Below, piece after piece: positions 59,167 through 64,000 of a DNA stretch of 64,000 nucleotides. Made by a program: the position numbers and the translations under genes. Source of the DNA: Streptococcus infantarius subsp. infantarius ATCC BAA-102. GTDB taxonomy: Bacteria > Bacillota > Bacilli > Lactobacillales > Streptococcaceae. The notes below the pieces were generated by a model that saw only the letters and a program-made list of their open reading frames with translations, did not search any database and was not told where the DNA came from. Within the stretch, counting starts at the first letter, position 1; every line of letters starts with the position of its first letter. The stretch covers positions 1 to 64,000 of the forward strand of contig NZ_DS572692.1 of assembly GCF_000154985.1 (NCBI RefSeq). The letters are read 5' to 3'.

Positions 59167-60132
59167 ATGACTTTGTCTCTAGAACTATATATGGAAATGT
59201 ATCTGAAGATGCAGCGTATTCGCGAATTTGATATGCGAATTAATAAACTCGTTCGACGTGGTTTTGTCCAAGGCATGACGCATTTTTCTATAGGGGAAGA
59301 AGCGGCAAGTGTTGGGGCGATGGCTCATTTGACTTATGATGACATTATCTTCTCAAATCACAGAGGCCATGGGCAGTGTATTGCTAAAGACATGGATTTG
59401 AATAAAATGATGGCTGAGTTAGCTGGAAAGAGTACTGGTGTTTCAAAAGGTCGTGGTGGTTCTATGCACTTGGCCGATTTTGAAAAAGGAAATTATGGGA
59501 CTAATGGCATTGTCGGTGGTGGTTATGCTCTGGCTGTCGGCGCAGCCATTACGCAAGATTATCAAAAAACTGGCAATATCGTTGTGGCTTTTTCTGGCGA
59601 CGGGGCAACCAACGAAGGCTCTTTTCATGAATCGGTCAACTTAGCAGCTACTTGGAAACTCCCAGTGATTTTTTATATCATCAATAATCGCTACGGAATT
59701 TCGATGAACATCAAGCGTGCGACAAATACACCTCACCTTTATACACGCGCAGAAGCTTATGGTATTCCAGGATTTTATTGTGAGGATGGCAATGATGTTT
59801 TAGCAGTTTACGAGACAATGGGCAAGGCAGTGGAACATGTGCGTTCTGGTAATGGCCCTGCGATTGTTGAGGTAGAATCTTACCGTTGGTTCGGGCATTC
59901 AACAGCTGATGCTGGAAAATATCGCAGCAAAGAAGAGGTGGATGAGTGGAAGAAAAAAGATCCGCTTGTCAAATTCCGTACTTATTTGACGGAACATGAG
60001 CTAGCAAGTATTGCCGAACTTGATGCTATTGATGCTCAAGTGGTGAAAGAGATCGATGAGGCTTATGAATTTGCTAAAAATAGTCCTGCACCAGATTTGT
60101 CAGTCGCTTTTGAAGATGTCTGGGTAGACTAA
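59167..60132 (+). CDS. pdhA: Pyruvate/acetoin dehydrogenase E1 alpha subunit
   Basis: Thiamine diphosphate enzyme subunit, 321 residues. TPP motif GDGATNEGSFHESVNLAATWKLP, with GDG and a later N. HFSIGEEAASVGA and the RGGSMHLAD region are typical. The start at 59167 has GGAGGGCAA ahead; an earlier in-frame ATG at 59104 has none. The operon order E1a-E1b-E2-E3 could be pyruvate or acetoin dehydrogenase; the absence of a separate pdh set in view favours pyruvate. Confidence 0.9.
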   Translation: MTLSLELYMEMYLKMQRIREFDMRINKLVRRGFVQGMTHFSIGEEAASVGAMAHLTYDDIIFSNHRGHGQCIAKDMDLNKMMAELAGKSTGVSKGRGGSMHLADFEKGNYGTNGIVGGGYALAVGAAITQDYQKTGNIVVAFSGDGATNEGSFHESVNLAATWKLPVIFYIINNRYGISMNIKRATNTPHLYTRAEAYGIPGFYCEDGNDVLAVYETMGKAVEHVRSGNGPAIVEVESYRWFGHSTADAGKYRSKEEVDEWKKKDPLVKFRTYLTEHELASIAELDAIDAQVVKEIDEAYEFAKNSPAPDLSVAFEDVWVD

Positions 60133-60162
60133 GCAGCCTTTCATTAATATAGGAGAAAAATA

Positions 60163-61167
60163 ATGACTGAAACAAAACAAATGGCCTTGCGCGAGGCAAT
60201 CAATCTTGCCATGACAGAAGAAATGCGAAAAGATGAGTCCATTTTTCTCATGGGAGAAGATGTCGGAATTTACGGCGGAGATTTTGGCACGTCTGTAGGA
60301 ATGTTTGAAGAATTTGGTCCAGAACGTGCCAGAGACACTCCGATTTCAGAAGCGGCTATTGCTGGGAGTGCAATTGGAGCTGCTATTACAGGTCTTCGTC
60401 CGATTGTTGATGTGACTTTCATGGATTTTATCACCATTATGATGGATGCCATTGTCAACAATGGTGCTAAAAACAATTACATGTTTGGTGGTGGGTTGAA
60501 AACGCCGGTCACTTTTCGGGTAGCATCAGGTTCAGGAATCGGTTCAGCGGCTCAGCACTCGCAATCTTTGGAGGCTTGGCTGACGCATATTCCAGGCATC
60601 AAAGTGGTGGCACCTGGAACTGCAAATGACGCCAAAGGTCTTTTAAAATCAGCCATTCGAGATAACAATATTGTCATTTTCATGGAGCCTAAGGCGCTTT
60701 ATGGCAAGAAAGAAGAGGTTTCTCTAGATAGTGATGCTTACATTCCTCTTGGTAAGGGAGACGTTAAACGTGAAGGAACTGATTTGACGATTGTGACTTA
60801 TGGTCGTATGTTGGAACGTGTTCTTAAAGCTGCTGATGAAGTGGCTGCTGACGGCATTAGTGTTGAAGTGGTTGACCCTCGCACCCTCATTCCGCTTGAT
60901 AAGGATTTGATTGTCAACTCGGTTAAGAAAACGGGAAAGTTGATGTTAGTCAATGACGCTTATAAAACGGGTGGGTTTATTGGAGAAATAGCTGCTCAGG
61001 TTACAGAAAGCGAAGCTTTTGATTATCTTGATTATCCAATTGTGCGTTTGGCGAGTGAAGATATACCAGTGCCTTATGCCAGTGTTTTGGAACAAGCTAT
61101 CCTACCTGATGTCGAAAAGATTAAAGCGGCTATTTATAAGATGACTCGAAACGGGCGCGCGAATTAA
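60163..61167 (+). CDS. pdhB: Pyruvate/acetoin dehydrogenase E1 beta subunit
   Basis: 334 residues. It completes the TPP site with E1 alpha: FLMGEDVGIYGG, the glutamate-containing region, and DTPISEAAIAGSAIGAA are family motifs. AGGAGAAA precedes the ATG. It lies 30 bp after pdhA. Confidence 0.93.
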   Translation: MTETKQMALREAINLAMTEEMRKDESIFLMGEDVGIYGGDFGTSVGMFEEFGPERARDTPISEAAIAGSAIGAAITGLRPIVDVTFMDFITIMMDAIVNNGAKNNYMFGGGLKTPVTFRVASGSGIGSAAQHSQSLEAWLTHIPGIKVVAPGTANDAKGLLKSAIRDNNIVIFMEPKALYGKKEEVSLDSDAYIPLGKGDVKREGTDLTIVTYGRMLERVLKAADEVAADGISVEVVDPRTLIPLDKDLIVNSVKKTGKLMLVNDAYKTGGFIGEIAAQVTESEAFDYLDYPIVRLASEDIPVPYASVLEQAILPDVEKIKAAIYKMTRNGRAN

Positions 61168-61182
61168 AAGGAGGTGCTTTCT

Positions 61183-62526
61183 GTGGCAAATGAGATTATC
61201 ATGCCAAAACTTGGCGTTGACATGCAAGAGGGAGAAATTCTCGAGTGGAAATTTTCCGAAGGCGATGTAGTGAACGAAGGTGATATTCTTCTTGAAATCA
61301 TGTCCGACAAAACTAATATGGAAATCGAAGCTGAAAACTCAGGTGTTCTACTGAAAATCGTGCATCCTGCTGGCGACGTGGTACCAGTGACTGAGGTAAT
61401 CGGCTATATCGGAGCAGTAGGGGAAAACGTTGATGATTTGGTGGGAGAAGGTCAGGCTGAACAGTTAGAGCCTGTTCAGGAAGCATCAGCTGATTTCTCT
61501 CAACCGTCTGATGCGCCAGCTATTTTTCAAAAAGGTAAGATACGTGCGACACCAGCAGCAAGAAAGCTAGCCGCAGAGCGTGGAATCGCGCTTGATAGCA
61601 TCAGTGGGACTGGTGAAAATGGGCGTATTCATAAAGATGACGTGGCGAAGTTTGCTAAGGTGCGCGTGACGCCGCTTGCTCGTAAGATTGCGGCAGATAT
61701 GGGCCTTGAGCTTTCTGGTATCGCTGGCACTGGTGCTAGTGGCAAGATTACTAAAGATGATGTCCTTGCTAAAGCAGGTGCCGATAAGAGTGAGAGTAGT
61801 GAGGAGGTTCACAGTGTGCCAGATGGTATCGAAGTGATTAAAATGTCTGGCATGCGTCAGGCGATTTCAAAAGGCATGTCGAAGTCTTACTTTACAGCTC
61901 CAACTTTCACGCTTGATTATGACATAGATATGACGAATCTTTTGGCGCTTCGTAAGCAGTTGATTGAGCCAATCATGGCAAAAACGGGCTACAAGGTGAC
62001 TGTAACTGATTTGATTGGACTTGCGGTTACGAAGGCCTTGATGAAAGAGGAGCATCGTTATTTAAATGCCTCTTTGATTAATGACGCGAAAGCTATTGAG
62101 CTGCATCATTTTGTCAATCTGGGTATTGCCGTTGGCTTGCCAGATGGTTTGGTGGTTCCAGTTGTTCATGGAGCTGATAAGATGACCTTGTCTGATTTTG
62201 TGGTTGCATCAAAAGATGTGATTCAAAAAGCGCAAGCTGGCAAATTAAAAGCAACTGATATGTCTGGGTCAACTTTCTCTATCACAAACTTAGGGATGTT
62301 TGGGGTTAAGTCCTTTAACCCAATTATTAATCAGCCAAACTCTGCTATTTTAGGAATTTCAGCGACTGTTGACACTCCGGTTGCCATTGATGGACAGGTA
62401 GTGATTCGTCCAATTATGGGACTTAGCTTGACCATTGATCACCGTTTGGTCGACGGGATGAATGGCGCTAAATTTATGTTGGATTTAAAAGCGTTGCTGG
62501 AAAATCCTTTGGAACTACTGATCTGA
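61183..62526 (+). CDS. pdhC: Dihydrolipoamide acetyltransferase E2 with two peripheral-subunit-binding domains
   Basis: 447 residues. A lipoyl domain (1-78, lipoyl lysine 43 in SDKTNMEIE) comes first. Two PSBD-like domains follow: residues about 120-156 (RATPAARKLAAERGI) and 160-197 (RVTPLARKIAADMGL). The acyltransferase core is from about 215, with the active motif DHRLVDGMNG. The GTG start at 61183 is chosen because AAAGGAGG is 8-10 bases ahead; a GTG at 61174 is too close. Streptococcal E2 proteins usually show one or two PSBDs. Confidence 0.92.
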   Translation: MANEIIMPKLGVDMQEGEILEWKFSEGDVVNEGDILLEIMSDKTNMEIEAENSGVLLKIVHPAGDVVPVTEVIGYIGAVGENVDDLVGEGQAEQLEPVQEASADFSQPSDAPAIFQKGKIRATPAARKLAAERGIALDSISGTGENGRIHKDDVAKFAKVRVTPLARKIAADMGLELSGIAGTGASGKITKDDVLAKAGADKSESSEEVHSVPDGIEVIKMSGMRQAISKGMSKSYFTAPTFTLDYDIDMTNLLALRKQLIEPIMAKTGYKVTVTDLIGLAVTKALMKEEHRYLNASLINDAKAIELHHFVNLGIAVGLPDGLVVPVVHGADKMTLSDFVVASKDVIQKAQAGKLKATDMSGSTFSITNLGMFGVKSFNPIINQPNSAILGISATVDTPVAIDGQVVIRPIMGLSLTIDHRLVDGMNGAKFMLDLKALLENPLELLI

Positions 62527-62552
62527 GATTAAAAAGATAAGAAAGGAAATTT

Positions 62553-64000
62553 ATGGCAGTAGAAATTATCATGCCAAAGCTTGGTGTGGACATGCAAGAA
62601 GGTGAGATTCTCGAGTGGAAATTATCTGAAGGCGATGTAGTGAACGAAGGTGATATTCTTCTTGAAATCATGTCCGACAAAACTAACATGGAAATCGAAG
62701 CTGACGACTCTGGTGTGCTTTTAAAAATTGTGCATCCAGCTGGTGATGTGGTGCCAGTGACTGAAGTGATTGGATATATCGGAGCAGAAGGGGAAGTGAT
62801 TGCTGAAGAGGTCAGTCTCAAGGAAGCTGCTAGTCAACTTGAGTCTGCAGGTCTTGAAGTGCCGAATGCTGTTTCTGCTAAAGCTGGAGTTTTTAGCGCA
62901 GCTGATTTAGCGGCAGATGAATATGACTTGATTGTCGTTGGTGGTGGCCCTGCGGGTTACTATGCCGCCATTCGCGGATCTCAGCTAGGGGCTAAAGTTG
63001 CTATCGTTGAAAAATCAGAATTCGGTGGGACTTGCTTGAATGTCGGCTGCATTCCAACCAAAACTTATCTAAAGAATGCTGAAATTTTAGACGGCCTTAA
63101 AATTGCTGCAGGTCGAGGTATTAATCTTGCCTCAACGGATTATAGCATTGACATGGATAAGACCGTTGATTTTAAAAATACGGTTGTAAAAACGCTAACT
63201 GGCGGTGTCCGTTCACTTCTAAAGGCTAATAAAGTAACCATTTTTAATGGACTTGCCAAAGTCAACCCTGATAAAACAGTCCTTATCGGTTCTGAAATCA
63301 TTAAAGGGCGCAAAATTATTCTTGCTACAGGTTCCAAAGTGTCACGTATCAATATTCCTGGCATTGATTCGCCACGTGTTTTGACATCAGATGAGATTCT
63401 TGATTTACGTGAGATGCCGAAATCTCTTGTTGTCATGGGTGGTGGCGTTGTTGGTATCGAGCTTGGTTTGGTCTGGGCATCTTACGGCGTTGAGGTGACT
63501 GTTATCGAAATGGCTGACCGCATTATTCCAGCAATGGACAAAGAAATCTCACAAGAATTGCAAAAGATCTTGACTAAAAAGGGCATGACCATTAAGACAA
63601 ATGTTGGGGTGAGCGAAATCATTGATGAGACAAGTTACTTAAGCTTGAAATTATCAAATGGTGAGACTATCCAAGCTGATAAAGCTCTGCTATCTATTGG
63701 ACGTGTGCCACAGATGAAAGGTCTTGAAAATCTTGGCTTAGAGATGGACGGCAATCGTATCAAAGTTAACGATTATCAAGAGACGTCAATACCAGGCATC
63801 TATGCCCCAGGCGACGTCAACGGTCAGAAAATGCTGGCGCACGCTGCTTACCGCATGGGAGAAGTGGCTGCTGAGAATGCTCTTTCTGGTAATCATCGCA
63901 AAGCAAAACTCAAGTACACTCCCGCAGCAGTTTATACGCATCCAGAAGTTGCCATGGTCGGATTGACCGAAGAAGCTGCGCGCAAGCAATACGGTGATAT
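62553..64000 (+). CDS. pdhD: Dihydrolipoamide dehydrogenase E3 with N-terminal lipoyl domain (3' end cut by window)
   Basis: 482 codons visible of about 585 expected. An N-terminal lipoyl domain, nearly identical to that of E2, is followed by a linker and the flavoprotein: FAD motif VVGGGPAGYYAA, redox pair GGTCLNVGCIPTK, NAD motif VMGGGVVGIELGLVW. E3 re-oxidises the lipoyl groups. AAAGGAAAT precedes the ATG. The frame stays open to the window end. The final coordinate is the window edge, not the stop. Confidence 0.94.
   Translation, partial: MAVEIIMPKLGVDMQEGEILEWKLSEGDVVNEGDILLEIMSDKTNMEIEADDSGVLLKIVHPAGDVVPVTEVIGYIGAEGEVIAEEVSLKEAASQLESAGLEVPNAVSAKAGVFSAADLAADEYDLIVVGGGPAGYYAAIRGSQLGAKVAIVEKSEFGGTCLNVGCIPTKTYLKNAEILDGLKIAAGRGINLASTDYSIDMDKTVDFKNTVVKTLTGGVRSLLKANKVTIFNGLAKVNPDKTVLIGSEIIKGRKIILATGSKVSRINIPGIDSPRVLTSDEILDLREMPKSLVVMGGGVVGIELGLVWASYGVEVTVIEMADRIIPAMDKEISQELQKILTKKGMTIKTNVGVSEIIDETSYLSLKLSNGETIQADKALLSIGRVPQMKGLENLGLEMDGNRIKVNDYQETSIPGIYAPGDVNGQKMLAHAAYRMGEVAAENALSGNHRKAKLKYTPAAVYTHPEVAMVGLTEEAARKQYGD

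Noticed and set aside
59004-59276. 90-residue minus-strand frame ahead of pdhA
   Set aside because: Overlaps the pdh leader and the start of pdhA; no ribosome binding site and no conserved features.

Overview
The window is a stretch of low-GC Gram-positive core chromosome that I assign to the genus Streptococcus, most likely the S. bovis/equinus complex (species not provable by eye). The reasons are gene order (plsY / parE-parC-ilvE; pyk-lepB-glmS; CYTH / relQ-nadK-rluD-pta; tdk-prfA-prmC-sua5-glyA), the tmRNA tag AKNTNSYAVAA, four-domain S1, PurR- and NagR-like boxes, and AGGAGG-type ribosome binding sites before nearly every gene. Apart from the reading-frame of decayed loci, I see no prophage, insertion sequence, CRISPR array or integrated element.

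Layout. 1-8.5 kb: plsY (cut by the window start), topoisomerase IV (parE, parC), ilvE, a small DUF2969 protein, tRNA-Tyr, tRNA-Gln, rpsA and tRNA-Arg. 8.6-13 kb (mostly minus strand): lrgAB, a VTT-family membrane protein, ssrA (tmRNA, plus strand), and a GntR-regulated ABC transporter. 13-24.7 kb: dnaE, the glycolytic pair pfkA-pyk, a signal-peptidase-like gene that has lost both catalytic residues, glmS behind NagR-like boxes, a PhnA-type zinc ribbon protein and an amino-acid ABC transporter. 24.8-32 kb: an MntE-like cation exporter, an AGCS amino-acid symporter, 6-phospho-beta-glucosidase, a frameshifted histidine phosphatase, an AI-2E-family permease and radC. 32-40.3 kb: a frameshifted rex, DUF1831-cysteine desulfurase, prs, CYTH, the translationally coupled relQ-nadK-rluD-pta block, and an SDR dehydrogenase. 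40.3-47 kb: a PAS-like protein, a deletion scar joining a HAD phosphatase fragment to an ABC permease fragment, guaC behind a PurBox and a structured leader, the guanine-riboswitch-controlled xpt-pbuX operon, apbE, a tautomerase, a small basic protein and an unassigned structured RNA. 47-58.8 kb: tdk-prfA-prmC-sua5-glyA, a nucleoid-associated protein with a Pmp23-like lysozyme-fold protein, a heterodimeric ABC exporter, a cytoplasmic alpha-amylase and a second VTT protein. 58.9-64 kb: the pdhABCD pyruvate/acetoin dehydrogenase operon, cut by the window end inside the E3 gene.

The genes work together mainly as housekeeping and central metabolism: glycolysis (pfkA, pyk), mixed-acid fermentation (pdh, pta, with Rex as the usual NADH sensor), purine salvage (guaC, xpt, pbuX, prs, relQ), amino-sugar synthesis (glmS), and translation (rpsA, prfA, prmC, sua5, tRNAs, tmRNA). 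Candidate cre boxes sit ahead of lrgA, bglA, amylase and pdh, as expected for CcpA control.

No new defence or mobile system is visible. The items most worth checking are the catalytically dead signal-peptidase homologue, the structured RNA upstream of tdk, the guaC and pdh leaders, the HAD/ABC-permease deletion scar, and three single-base homopolymer frameshifts (histidine phosphatase, rex, second VTT gene), which may be real mutations or assembly errors.
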